Source of the DNA: Candidatus Poribacteria bacterium
Lineage (GTDB): Bacteria > Poribacteria > WGA-4E > PCPOR2b
Assembly (NCBI GenBank): GCA_022822785.1
Contig: JAJEAL010000087.1
Location: 21,277 to 85,276 of the forward strand
Direction of reading: 5' to 3'
Length of the DNA stretch: 64,000 nucleotides
Made by a program: the position numbers and the translations under genes. The notes below the pieces were generated by a model. That model ran no database searches. It worked only from the letters and a program-made list of their open reading frames with translations, and had not been told where the DNA came from. Numbering within the stretch: position 1 is the first letter of the stretch; each line of letters opens with the position of its first letter. This document shows positions 17,738-26,724 of this stretch, piece by piece.

Positions 17738-18523
17738 TTATTGGGTTTCCCTTTTTATTTGACTCCACATCGTTGTCAGTTTCCGCTGCGGTTGTACAGC
17801 AGCAGGAGCATTGTATGTTACCTCAAAATCGTCAAAGCGAGCAAGGTTGCCAAAGCCCGACGACAGATAGATTATCCCCTCGGGATACCGAACATCGCGC
17901 AACCCCAACATCTGTTCTTCGTTGACAAAAACTCGGAACAAATTTTCCTCCGCAATGACTCTTAGGCGATACCATTCACCCAATTTGACATCAAACGGTG
18001 AAAACCGCAGCAACTCATTCTCTATGAATACACCCCTAATAAAACCTTCTGCATTTACTGCTACCCGTTCTATATGCCAAATTGATGCGCCAACACCCCA
18101 TTCTCCCTCGGTGTTTTGTCCGATAAAAAAATAATAACCTAAGTCACTCAGAGATCGCGGATCCTGCAACTTGTCATTGTCCACAAGCCCGAAGAATTTT
18201 TCGGTTGAATGCCCACGGAGCCCAATCCCTGCTCCATTAGCAACAATCGGTTGAAACACGAAAAGATCGAGCCTCACAGACACCGTTACATCATAATCGC
18301 TGGCGGGCATCCCTTTAAAGGGTAACAAAACGAGAGTTGTGATGTCTGGTTCGGGAGGCGGAACACCTGCAATCAATTCACCATTTTCAATAGCTACTGT
18401 CTGGTGGTCTTCGCTAATCGCCCAGCCCTCCAAATCTAAATTGTTGAAATCGTGGCGAAGTACCTCTGCGGCTGCCGATGATACCAAGAATGCCAACATT
18501 AGCAGAACCGTTCCTCGTTTCAC
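17738..18523 (-). CDS. Secreted lectin-like protein with W-G-x-I-K-type C-terminal tail
   Basis: This 261-residue protein has a Sec signal peptide (GTVLLMLAFLVSSAAA). Its body looks like a concanavalin-A/LamG-type jelly roll: FNNLDLEGWAI, KLGEWYRLRVIAEENLFRVFVN and ARFDDFEVTYN at the end. The last residues are VQPQRKLTTMWSQIKRETQ, the same tail as the LamG array and the beta-propellers elsewhere in the window. It lies between the permease and ATPase genes of a sugar importer, so it may hold or bind polysaccharide for uptake. Confidence 0.72.
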   Translation of the reverse strand: MKRGTVLLMLAFLVSSAAAEVLRHDFNNLDLEGWAISEDHQTVAIENGELIAGVPPPEPDITTLVLLPFKGMPASDYDVTVSVRLDLFVFQPIVANGAGIGLRGHSTEKFFGLVDNDKLQDPRSLSDLGYYFFIGQNTEGEWGVGASIWHIERVAVNAEGFIRGVFIENELLRFSPFDVKLGEWYRLRVIAEENLFRVFVNEEQMLGLRDVRYPEGIIYLSSGFGNLARFDDFEVTYNAPAAVQPQRKLTTMWSQIKRETQ

Positions 18524-18615
18524 GGAAAGTTACCTATCCTTTCTTCCGTAGGTTTTACTTCAGATGGGATTGATTACTGTCATCAACTGTTATCCCTTTT
18601 TCCTTTTCTTCAAGA

Positions 18616-19473
18616 TTATCCCGTCACCGCGCCGCCAATGCCGTGAATAATAAATCGTTGGAAAATGAACGCAAGGATAATCGGGAGTAACACCACCAAA
18701 ACCCCACCGGCGGCGATAACTGTGAAGTCAATCTGCAACTCTTGCGCGAAGTCCGAAGCCACTACGGTCACCGGTTTTGAAAATATAGTGGAGGTGAACA
18801 ACAAGGCAAAGAAAAATTCTCCCCACGATGAGATGAAGGAGAAAATACCCACCGCTATCATGCCCGGCGTCGTCACTGGCAGGAACACGCGGAACAGGGC
18901 GCCAAGACGGGAGCAGCCATCGACCCGTGCCGCACGCTCCAAATCGAGTGGCACCGTCTGGAAATAGCCCTTCAGAATCCAGATAGTGAACGGTAGCGTA
19001 AAAGTTACATGCGCGAGGATGACTGCAATGTGGGTATCTAACAACCCGTAACTACGCATCACGAGGTACATCGGTATCATTATCGCCACCCCCGGTACGC
19101 TGCGCGAACCGAGATAGAACAACAACAGCGCAAGATTGCCACCAAAATTCATTCGTGCCAGCGCGTACGCCGCAAGCGATCCGAAGAACAGATTGATGAA
19201 CATCACCGTGCCCCCGATGATGAAACTATTCAGAATCGCGCGCGGAAACTGCCGTGCAGTCGCCGCACCAATCTCCGCACTGTCACCGTACACGCGGAAA
19301 TACATCAGATAGTTTTCCAGCGTCGGTTCACGGGGAATCCAACGCAGCTGAGTCGCTTCGCGCTCCTGCATGAAGCTGACCAACACAACCCACAGGTACG
19401 GTATCACAATATACAATGCCGCAATCACCACAAGTATATATAAGATAGTTCGTTTGAGCACTTCTCGATTCAC
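18616..19473 (-). CDS. Carbohydrate ABC transporter permease (MalG-like)
   Basis: This 285-residue inner-membrane protein has about six hydrophobic segments, beginning with TILYILVVIAALYIVIPYLW. The EAA loop (DLERAARVDGCSRLGALFRVFLPVTTPG) that docks the ATPase lies at about 195-222. It has the MalG/UgpE layout and pairs with the permease ending 12 bases upstream. It forms the membrane channel of the importer with the 19486-20457 gene product. Confidence 0.92.
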   Translation of the reverse strand: MNREVLKRTILYILVVIAALYIVIPYLWVVLVSFMQEREATQLRWIPREPTLENYLMYFRVYGDSAEIGAATARQFPRAILNSFIIGGTVMFINLFFGSLAAYALARMNFGGNLALLLFYLGSRSVPGVAIMIPMYLVMRSYGLLDTHIAVILAHVTFTLPFTIWILKGYFQTVPLDLERAARVDGCSRLGALFRVFLPVTTPGMIAVGIFSFISSWGEFFFALLFTSTIFSKPVTVVASDFAQELQIDFTVIAAGGVLVVLLPIILAFIFQRFIIHGIGGAVTG

Positions 19474-19485
19474 AAGATTCCTTTC

Positions 19486-20457
19486 TTAACCTTGAACGGT
19501 GCCACGACGATACAGCACCCGAATATAAATAATCGCCATGCCCATAGTGATGAGCGTAATTAGATAGGAATAGGCATTTGACCCACCAAAGTTGAGGCGT
19601 CCGAAGGCTTCCTTGTAGGTCTGCCACGCGATGACATAGGTCGCATCGCCGGGACCGCCCGCCGTGAGCGCGTAGATGATGTCGAAACCACCACGGAAGG
19701 CGTTCATCGTCTCAATAATGGCGACAATCATTATTGGGTGCAGCAACCACGGCAGCGTGATATGTTGGAAGCGACGCCATGCGTTCGCGCCATCCACTTG
19801 CGCTGCACGGTATTGCTCGCCAGGAATTGCCTGCAACGCCGCTAAAAAGATAATACAGGCAAACGGCACACTCCGCCACACATGAGCGGCGATGGCAGCG
19901 TTGAGCGCGACAAACGGTGACGCCATGCCCAAATACTCAATCTCAGCACCCGTCAGTTGATTGAACAGACCGACGAAATCACCTATCATCTGGTTGAATG
20001 CACCGTGCTCGCCGAACAGCCCCGCCCACATCAAGCCGTTGACAATCCCCGGCACCGCCCACGGGATCAATAACAGCGCGCGAGCAAGTCCTCTGCCTCT
20101 GAATTGTTCGTTGAACAGCACCGCGATGCCAATCGCAACAATGATGACTAACGCCACCGACATCCCTCCAAAATAGAGGGTAACACGGAGCGAATGCCAA
20201 AAATCGTAACTGGTCAAAACATCGATATAGTTGCCCAAGCCAATGAAAGCATACTCTTCTGGACGCCGTAAATTATAACGGTGCAGACTAGTCCACAATG
20301 ACACGACAACCGGATACGCTATCAACGCAAGGATGAGAATGACGCTTGGGACGTTGAGCAGATAAGCAAAAATGCGGTCGCCACGTTCCTTCACCGTTAA
20401 GCGCGAAACCGTTTCACTGTCTGCGACGGGCCGATCTTCTAAAGTGTTTTCATTCAC
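19486..20457 (-). CDS. Carbohydrate ABC transporter permease (MalF/UgpA-like)
   Basis: This 323-residue inner-membrane protein has a cytoplasmic N-terminus followed by SVILILALIAYPVVVSLWTS. The EAA loop is in EQYRAAQVDGANAWRRFQHITLPWL. SLHRYNL and the YAFIGLGNY region are typical for MalF/UgpA-type permeases. It lies between the receptor and second permease genes. Spacing to both neighbours is short, supporting one operon. Confidence 0.92.
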   Translation of the reverse strand: MNENTLEDRPVADSETVSRLTVKERGDRIFAYLLNVPSVILILALIAYPVVVSLWTSLHRYNLRRPEEYAFIGLGNYIDVLTSYDFWHSLRVTLYFGGMSVALVIIVAIGIAVLFNEQFRGRGLARALLLIPWAVPGIVNGLMWAGLFGEHGAFNQMIGDFVGLFNQLTGAEIEYLGMASPFVALNAAIAAHVWRSVPFACIIFLAALQAIPGEQYRAAQVDGANAWRRFQHITLPWLLHPIMIVAIIETMNAFRGGFDIIYALTAGGPGDATYVIAWQTYKEAFGRLNFGGSNAYSYLITLITMGMAIIYIRVLYRRGTVQG

Positions 20458-20479
20458 TATTAAATTTTCCTCGTTAATT

Positions 20480-21853
20480 CTAGGTCCACTCCCGCTTCAA
20501 TTCCCGACACCGTTTCGCAATCCGCGCTAACCCATCGCGTGGAGAAATTTGACGGATAAGAATCTTCTGGATCTCCGGCTGCGAATAGAAATTGAAATCG
20601 GGATACCATGGGGCTCTAATATTTTCGCGAATGCGCGCTACCTCCGACAGGGCCCTGACCATCTCGATGTCGCCCCATAGCTCGGTCTGATCTATAATTT
20701 CAGGGTCATCGAACAGGGACTTGAACGCGAAACCTAAGCCACTCAAGCGATACCAGCGTCGGGCTGTGTAATAGTCGCCTGTTGCATCTTTGCCCCCCAG
20801 AAACTGCATTAGGTGCCAAGCGTCTAACAGGTGCTCCTCACGACAGTGCGTCGTTAAGCAATACATCCGCGTCCACCCCAGTGTGCCATTTTGCCCCGAT
20901 TCGAGCGAAGGGATGTAGGTCATTTTAAGGGGCTTAGCATAGAGGGTCTCAGATTCGGGGATACCTCGTGACCGAAGATCTGCTTCGACAACCGCACTGT
21001 TCTCCCGATTATTGGCCCATTCCATATTATGCCGGATGATCATCGCAAACGCTTGACGGCCCGCTGCGAAATTTTCCAGAATCAGGGGCGATGTCAGAGA
21101 ATTGATGTCGATAATACGATGCTTGTGGATACCGTCGACAATCCACTGAAGAATCCGCTCTGCGCGCCGCCCGTCATCATCAGGAAAAATTGGGTTAAGG
21201 TCGTCGTCAAACAGGTCAATCTCGGAGGCGTAGTTCAATGTCCACCAATCAAAGAAGCCAGTAACGACCTGCCGAAAACCTAACATAATCGGATATTCGA
21301 CTAAATCGCCAGCAGGACTGCGAACCCGCGCTTCCTTTACTTTTATCGCTTGTTCCGTCAATTCGTCGAGCGTCCGCGCTGATTTCTCATACCCCGCCGC
21401 CTGCACCATCGACTCATTGTACGCCCATACCATAAAGTCCGTGTAATAGGGCAACCCGTAGCGTTCCCCTTTGTAACTCATCGCCTCCAGGTTGTAGTCG
21501 AAGATATCGTCGCCGTATTCATCCGCACCGGGCATCCCTTCGTACGGACGGATCCAACCCGCCTCAATCCATTCAACGAAGTCATCATCGCGCACGTAGC
21601 AGCAATCCATCGGCGATTTGCCAACGAACAACGCTACCATTTTATCGTGATAGTTACCCGACACTGCCTCGTAGGCAACATCAATGTTTGACTGCTGCTC
21701 GAAATATTCGATGTTCTTGCGCACGAGGTCCGGCTCGTAGGGCCACCCTTTGAAAATGACACCTTCGGGCATTTTCCCCAAACAACCTGTCATCAAACCG
21801 GCACCTGCTAATGCCGATGTTTTGAGAAAATCGCGCCGCGTTATCCCTACCAC
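20480..21853 (-). CDS. Sugar-binding lipoprotein, Tat-type signal, copy 2
   Basis: This 457-residue extracellular solute-binding protein (family 1) starts ITRRDFLKTSALAGAGLMTGC: a twin-arginine signal followed by a lipobox ending in Cys at about 24. It should be exported folded by Tat and lipid-anchored. The mature part has the SBP1 architecture (KGWPYEPDLVRKNIEYFEQQSN, LPYYTDFMVWAYNESM). It is highly similar over its whole length to the gene just upstream (21933-23306), including the signal. Its ligand is presumably an oligosaccharide. Confidence 0.9.
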   Translation of the reverse strand: MVGITRRDFLKTSALAGAGLMTGCLGKMPEGVIFKGWPYEPDLVRKNIEYFEQQSNIDVAYEAVSGNYHDKMVALFVGKSPMDCCYVRDDDFVEWIEAGWIRPYEGMPGADEYGDDIFDYNLEAMSYKGERYGLPYYTDFMVWAYNESMVQAAGYEKSARTLDELTEQAIKVKEARVRSPAGDLVEYPIMLGFRQVVTGFFDWWTLNYASEIDLFDDDLNPIFPDDDGRRAERILQWIVDGIHKHRIIDINSLTSPLILENFAAGRQAFAMIIRHNMEWANNRENSAVVEADLRSRGIPESETLYAKPLKMTYIPSLESGQNGTLGWTRMYCLTTHCREEHLLDAWHLMQFLGGKDATGDYYTARRWYRLSGLGFAFKSLFDDPEIIDQTELWGDIEMVRALSEVARIRENIRAPWYPDFNFYSQPEIQKILIRQISPRDGLARIAKRCRELKREWT

Positions 21854-21932
21854 TTATTCCCTTCCTACTTGCACCTTGCTACACACAAACTGACGGCTCT
21901 GCTTAGTAATCTGTTTCGTGGTTGTCAGATTC

Positions 21933-23306
21933 TTAACTCCACTCCTGCTTGAATTCCTGACACCGTTTTGCCATCCGTCCAAGCCCATCGCGGGGAGATT
22001 GCTGACGCAGTAGAATTTTCTGGATCTCTGGCTGATAATAGACGTTGAAGTCGGGGAACCACGGAGCTTTGATATTTTCCCGGATGCGGGCGACCTGCGA
22101 TAGCTCCTTAACCAGTTTGATGTCTCCCCATTTCTCCGTTAACTCAACGATTTCAGGGTCATCCATCAGCGAGATAAACGCGAATCCTAAGCCCCGGAGC
22201 TGAAACCAGCGGCGGGCCGTGTAGTAGTCGCCGGTCGCGTCCTTGCCACCGAGAAATTGCATCAACTGCCATGCGTCCAATAGATGATCCTCTTGACAGT
22301 GAGCCGTCAAACTATACATCCGGGTCCACCCTAGGGTGCCACGTTGCCCAGGCTCAAGAGAAGGGAGACGCGCCATCCTGATAACCTTTGCATGAAGCGC
22401 TTCCGTTTCGGGAATGCCGCGTTGGTCCAGATAGGTTTCAGAGACGGCGGAGTTTTCGCGGTTGTTTATCCATTCTACGTCATATTTACTCATCAGGCAA
22501 AATGCCTGTCTACCCGCTGCAATGTTCTCCCGAATATCTGGCATTGTCAATGAGTTGATGTCAATAATACGGTGTTTGTGGATGCCGTCGACAAGCCATT
22601 GAAGGATTTTCTCTGCCCGTCGGCCTTCATCGTCAGGAAAAATTGGGTTGAAATCGTCATCGAACAGATCCACTTCACTCGCGTAATTCAGCGCCCACCA
22701 GTCGCCAAAGCCGGTGACGTTCTGGCGAAAGCCAAGTACAATCGGATGTTCAATAACATCCCCGTCAGGAGATTTCACCCGCGCCTCTTTGACCTTAATC
22801 GCCTGTTCGGTCAACTCGTCCAGTGTCTGCGCCGGTGCGTCAAAACCCGCTGCCTGAAGCATCTGCTCATTGTAGAGCCAAACGGTAAAGTCAGTATAAT
22901 AGGGCAGCCCGTAACGTCTACCCCCGTAGGTCATAGCGTCGGTGTTATAATCGAAAATATCCTCTAGATACCGATCTGCACCGGGCAGGTCATCGCAGGG
23001 GCGCAGCCACCCCGCCTCGACCCATTCTGCTAAATCGTCGTCGCGAACATAGCAGCAATCAAACGGCGTCTTTCCGACGAATAACGCCACCATCTTATCG
23101 TGGTAGTTCCCCGATATCGCCTCATAGGCAACCTCGACATTAGATTGCTGCTCGAAATACTCAATATTTTCGCGCACAAGGTCCGGCTCATAGGGCCATC
23201 CTTTGAAAATGACGCCTTCCGGTTTTTGCCGCAGACAACCTGTCATCAAGCCGGCACCTGCCAACGCCGATGTTTTAAGAAAATCGCGCCGCGTTATTCC
23301 TGTCAC
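21933..23306 (-). CDS. Sugar-binding lipoprotein, Tat-type signal, copy 1
   Basis: It has the same length (457) and architecture as its downstream paralogue, and the Tat/lipobox leader (RRDFLKTSALAGAGLMTGC) is identical. Differences cluster in ligand-facing loops (for example LAEWVEAGWLRPCDDLPGADRY versus FVEWIEAGWIRPYEGMPGADEY), suggesting two receptors of different specificity feeding one permease pair. It is the first gene of the importer operon. Both copies carry several Cys (the DCCYVRDDD segment). Confidence 0.9.
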   Translation of the reverse strand: MTGITRRDFLKTSALAGAGLMTGCLRQKPEGVIFKGWPYEPDLVRENIEYFEQQSNVEVAYEAISGNYHDKMVALFVGKTPFDCCYVRDDDLAEWVEAGWLRPCDDLPGADRYLEDIFDYNTDAMTYGGRRYGLPYYTDFTVWLYNEQMLQAAGFDAPAQTLDELTEQAIKVKEARVKSPDGDVIEHPIVLGFRQNVTGFGDWWALNYASEVDLFDDDFNPIFPDDEGRRAEKILQWLVDGIHKHRIIDINSLTMPDIRENIAAGRQAFCLMSKYDVEWINNRENSAVSETYLDQRGIPETEALHAKVIRMARLPSLEPGQRGTLGWTRMYSLTAHCQEDHLLDAWQLMQFLGGKDATGDYYTARRWFQLRGLGFAFISLMDDPEIVELTEKWGDIKLVKELSQVARIRENIKAPWFPDFNVYYQPEIQKILLRQQSPRDGLGRMAKRCQEFKQEWS

Positions 23307-23593
23307 TGCTCTCCTCCAACTGTGAATTCGTTTTCCAAGCGCAATTTTAGCCTATCTCGCTTTACTTGTCAAGAACTGTCTTTCGATCTGCAAATGGGAC
23401 TTTTTCACAGCCTATACAGGGACAGGTGCACGACAGTGGCAGCATATATGTAATAATTGTTAGGATCTATACGACTCGTGATACCCAATCTATCGCCCGC
23501 TCGGACGCGGTTTGAATTATACTGCCATATACTGAACTACGTAACTCCTAAGCTACATTTGCTTAACATTTTTAATAAATCTGTATTTTTTAA

Positions 23594-23622
23594 TTGACAA
23601 GTCCTTGTATTTTTGATAAATT
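23594..23622 (+). promoter_or_regulatory. Sigma70-type promoter of the 23784 gene
   Basis: TTGACA (23594-23599) and TAAATT (23617-23622) are separated by 17 bases in AT-rich DNA. Transcription would begin near 23630, leaving an unusually long leader of about 155 nt. Confidence 0.65.
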
Positions 23623-23629
23623 AAATTAC

Positions 23630-23783
23630 AATTGGGAGTATTGTATGAACAATACTAACCAACTCAGGAAACTGGGTTATGATTAATAAACCTATCTTGA
23701 GAGTCGAATGGGAAGCCTGACCCGACTATATAGGCAACTCCGTAGGACTTTCCAGATAGACATTTAATATGGAGGATAAGACA
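23630..23783 (+). promoter_or_regulatory. Structured 5' leader of unknown class
   Basis: The leader contains a perfect 7-bp hairpin (23637-23656, AGTATTG/CAATACT), a 7-bp hairpin closed by a GAAA tetraloop (23661-23678) and further possible pairings (AGTCG 23702-23706 with CGACT 23723-23727; GCCT with AGGC at 23732). It ends with GGAGG before the ATG. I compared it mentally with TPP, cobalamin, GEMM, THF and SAM aptamers and found no convincing match. The rest of the 23307-23783 gap shows no gene. Confidence 0.35.
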
Positions 23784-24704
23784 ATGCTACGGATAAAAGT
23801 ATCTTTAATCCTTATAACGCTCCTTACGATTGGAGCCATTTGGAGCTTACCCTCAAACGTTGAGGCACGTGATGTCTCATTCCTAGCCTTTAACAACACG
23901 CCCGAGAGCTGGGGTGTTTGGGGTCCGCCGGCCCGCGATCCCGCTGCATTTGATGGGGTCGAAACCGCGCTTAAAGGTACGTGGTACGATGCTATTTTCA
24001 AGCAATTTGGTTTTACAGAGGGCGATGACTTTCTGGAAATCATCGGCGACGATGTCCCAAGATTTGAAAGAGAGCTCTGGAGCGGTAACTGGGATGTTGT
24101 TGTATTCAATTACCATATTTGGCGGGATAGCCCTGACCTGCAGGCATGGATTGCACAGAATGGCAACAGACTTAAGGAGTTCATGGACGAAGGGCACGGT
24201 ATCATCAGCACCGGCGGCCGAGATCCCGAAGATCGACCGTTGGTGGCCCTTTGGGATGGTATGGACAAGGCGTTGGCTGGGTTCCCTGTTGCGGATAAAT
24301 GCTGCCTTGCCTATGTACCGGATACCCCATTGACCAAAGATATGGTGGGCGGCATTATTGATACCTCTAAGTCTCCAGATCCGACCTTCGTCGGCGATGG
24401 CGATTTCCCCGGTTACGATAGAAGCCTACTGCCCGGGCACGCGAACGTCGCGGCCGAAGATATCGGCGATCCCAATATCGCCATTATCGTCTATGGACGA
24501 GTTCAAAGAGGGGCTTATGTCTTGAGTGGTAGCGCCGAAATTACCAATCTAAACATGGGATTTGGGATAAAAGAGCTGGGTCAAGGAAACTCATGGCTCC
24601 TCTGGCGGAACATGATCGATTGGTTTGAAGATGCGAACCTTCGGGCGGTGAATCCAAAGGCAAAACTACCCATGACGTGGGCGCAGATTAAGTCCGGTCG
24701 ATAA
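23784..24704 (+). CDS. Secreted ThuA/GATase-like protein with W-x-x-I-K C-terminal tail
   Basis: This 306-residue protein has a signal peptide (KVSLILITLLTIGAIWSLPSNVEA). The body reads like a ThuA/GATase1-type flavodoxin-like fold: DVVVFNYHIW, DLQAWIAQNGNRLKEFMDEGHGIISTGG, and a late YVLSGSAEIT. It ends VNPKAKLPMTWAQIKSGR, the shared tail. The ATG at 23784 has GGAGG at the right distance; an in-frame ATG at 23769 overlaps that site. It lies directly upstream of the LamG array and may share its function. Confidence 0.7.
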   Translation: MLRIKVSLILITLLTIGAIWSLPSNVEARDVSFLAFNNTPESWGVWGPPARDPAAFDGVETALKGTWYDAIFKQFGFTEGDDFLEIIGDDVPRFERELWSGNWDVVVFNYHIWRDSPDLQAWIAQNGNRLKEFMDEGHGIISTGGRDPEDRPLVALWDGMDKALAGFPVADKCCLAYVPDTPLTKDMVGGIIDTSKSPDPTFVGDGDFPGYDRSLLPGHANVAAEDIGDPNIAIIVYGRVQRGAYVLSGSAEITNLNMGFGIKELGQGNSWLLWRNMIDWFEDANLRAVNPKAKLPMTWAQIKSGR

Positions 24705-24728
24705 ACAGTGTATATTAATCCGAAACGT

Positions 24729-24755
24729 GGGGGCAAACACGATTTGCCCCCTTCT
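24729..24755 (+). terminator. Rho-independent-type terminator after the 23784 gene
   Basis: A perfect 9-bp stem (GGGGGCAAA, 24729-24737, with TTTGCCCCC, 24743-24751) and a 5-nt loop are followed by a T-rich but interrupted tail. It separates the leader-controlled gene from the LamG array. Confidence 0.65.
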
Positions 24756-24810
24756 CATAATTTTCATAAAAATTAAAGGAGGATAGCTAAGCATAGTAGG
24801 GAGGACTATT

Positions 24811-25677
24811 ATGTCTCGTATCATTTTCCTATTTTTATTTAGTATTGCGTTAATCTGTTTGTACGCAATTGATGCCGATACCAAAGTCCTCGGCTACTGG
24901 ACCTTTGACGACCAAAAGCACGTCGGGGAGGATTTATCAAACTTCGGCAATGACGGGGAATTGAAGGCAGGTGCTTGGACACGACAGGGAAAAGTCGGTG
25001 GTGCTTTGAACCTAACAGGGGGTGGGGACCAAGCACCTCACTATTTTGAGGTGCCTCATGACGATAGCTTGAATGTCAAGGACCAAGTGACCCTGATGTG
25101 TTGGATCAGCTTTAGTGCCCCCCCAGAGGAACAGAGCTTAATCTACAAGAACGGTCCCTTTATATTAGAAGGTGATAAGAAAGACCGAACGTTTTGGTCC
25201 TCGTACGGATTGGTCAAGTGGCGTGATAGATGTGGATGTGGTACTTTTGGGTTCGATGCAAACACAGAAGGCGGCAGATCCGCTGTGCTGCCCGGGGATC
25301 CACTGATTCCCGAACCAAATACGTGGCACCATGTCGCGGCGGTGGCAGACGGCACCGAAATTAAAATCTACCGAGATGGTAAGGAGAGAGCAAAGGGAGC
25401 GCAACGGGGACCGTTTAGGAATTCCGAACAGGTTTTGACAGTCGGCTATGATCACCGCGTACCCGTGGAGCGTGTTGGCGGGGCAAGGCGTCACCTGCGG
25501 GGCTCCATAGATGAAGTGATGATTCTTGATGTGGCATTGACTCCAGATCAGGTTCAAGAGGCATTTAATCTCGGTGAAAAAGGAAAATCTCTCACCGACA
25601 TGGTGGAGATTTTTTCGGTCGAATCCGAAGGCAGACTAGCCATACAGTGGGGCGCAATTAAATCGAGAAGACAGTAA
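24811..25677 (+). CDS. LamG-domain secreted protein, array member 1
   Basis: The protein has 288 residues with signal peptide IIFLFLFSIALICLYAIDA, then a LamG/concanavalin-like domain starting TKVLGYWTFDD. Family blocks EVPHDDSLNVKDQVTLMCWI, WHHVAAVADGTEIKIYRDGKE and GSIDEVMILDVALTPDQV follow. It is the most divergent member: it carries the insert FILEGDKKDR (shared only with member 2) and a CGCG-containing loop (DRCGCGTFGFD). The tail is GRLAIQWGAIKSRRQ. It probably binds or displays on polysaccharide outside the cell. Confidence 0.85.
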   Translation: MSRIIFLFLFSIALICLYAIDADTKVLGYWTFDDQKHVGEDLSNFGNDGELKAGAWTRQGKVGGALNLTGGGDQAPHYFEVPHDDSLNVKDQVTLMCWISFSAPPEEQSLIYKNGPFILEGDKKDRTFWSSYGLVKWRDRCGCGTFGFDANTEGGRSAVLPGDPLIPEPNTWHHVAAVADGTEIKIYRDGKERAKGAQRGPFRNSEQVLTVGYDHRVPVERVGGARRHLRGSIDEVMILDVALTPDQVQEAFNLGEKGKSLTDMVEIFSVESEGRLAIQWGAIKSRRQ

Positions 25678-25709
25678 GCCACTTGCAGGCTGGGCAAATA
25701 TGAGTCTAT

Positions 25710-25752
25710 ACCCACTACCCAATTTTTGTTCAGATGGATAGTGGGTTTTTTT
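25710..25752 (+). terminator. Rho-independent terminator between LamG members 1 and 2
   Basis: ACCCACTA (25710-25717) pairs with TAGTGGGT (25739-25746) and is followed by a run of T. It implies that member 1 can be transcribed separately from member 2. Confidence 0.75.
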
Positions 25753-25769
25753 ACAAAAGGGGGCTATCC

Positions 25770-26636
25770 ATGTTTCGCATTGTGCTAACTCTTGCGTTTC
25801 TATGCATCTGTTTTTTAAGTGGGTTTCATAGTCAAGTTGATGCCAAAGCTCTCGGTTACTGGACATTTGACGACAAGGATGAATTGGGGAAGGACTCTTC
25901 GGGGTTTGACAATCACGGCGAGGCGAAAATGGCAGCCGCCCATGATCCGAAGGGGCTAGTCGGCGGCGCCCTAAGACTAGATGGCACCTCATGGCTTGAA
26001 GTCCCACATGATGACAGTCTTAACGCCAAAGATCAGATTACCCTGATGTGCTGGGCAAATTTTGACGCCAACGCCTTAGGGGAAGCCAGCGAGGTGTCCT
26101 TGATTTACAAGAACGGTCCCTTTATATTAGAAGGCGATAAGAAAGACCGGCGGTTTTGGACATCCTATTCGTTAATCAAACTTCGTGAAAGAAAGAAGCT
26201 GGGGAGTTTTGTCTTCGAGGCTCAAATGACCGAAGGGCGCGTGTTTACAGCACCCGGGGATAAAGATCATCCCGAAGCGAATGAATGGTACCATCTTGCC
26301 GCGGTCGCCGATGGCACACAGGTTCGAGTCTATACCAACGGCGTCGAAAAAGCAGCCGCCGACCAGAGAGGCGAGTTTAAGCCTTCAGAGCAAGTGTTAA
26401 CGCTTGGCTTTGATCTCCGCATTCCGCCTGACCGTGGCGGATCTAAACCCTATCATTTTGGATTGCTCGATGAAGTGATTATCCTTGATAGGGCAATAAC
26501 CCAAGCCCAAGTCAAAGAAGCGATGGAGTTGGGTGAAAAAGGGAAGTCGCTCGACAATTTCCAACTGCTCTTTGACGTTGACCCCCAAGACAAACTGGCT
26601 ATTAAATGGGGGGAGCTGAAAGCAAGAAGCCAGTGA
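25770..26636 (+). CDS. LamG-domain secreted protein, array member 2
   Basis: The protein has 288 residues. The ATG at 25770 (AAAAGGGGG upstream) is used; an earlier in-frame ATG lies within the terminator hairpin. Signal MFRIVLTLAFLCICFLSGFHSQVDA precedes KALGYWTFDD. Between 26104 and 26148 it is almost base-identical to member 1 (FILEGDKKDR insert), indicating recent duplication or gene conversion. FEAQMTEGR replaces the FDANMTEGR of the other members. The tail is DKLAIKWGELKARSQ. Confidence 0.85.
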   Translation: MFRIVLTLAFLCICFLSGFHSQVDAKALGYWTFDDKDELGKDSSGFDNHGEAKMAAAHDPKGLVGGALRLDGTSWLEVPHDDSLNAKDQITLMCWANFDANALGEASEVSLIYKNGPFILEGDKKDRRFWTSYSLIKLRERKKLGSFVFEAQMTEGRVFTAPGDKDHPEANEWYHLAAVADGTQVRVYTNGVEKAAADQRGEFKPSEQVLTLGFDLRIPPDRGGSKPYHFGLLDEVIILDRAITQAQVKEAMELGEKGKSLDNFQLLFDVDPQDKLAIKWGELKARSQ

Positions 26637-26724
26637 AACGGACCAATAACACGAATCTGATACTGTTTATTTTCCTATAACGAAGATGGACCGATAGACT
26701 GTTTCGATGAAAGGAGTGTTATCA

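Noticed and set aside
25734..25769. Earlier ATG for LamG member 2
   Set aside because: It lies inside the terminator hairpin and lacks a ribosome site.
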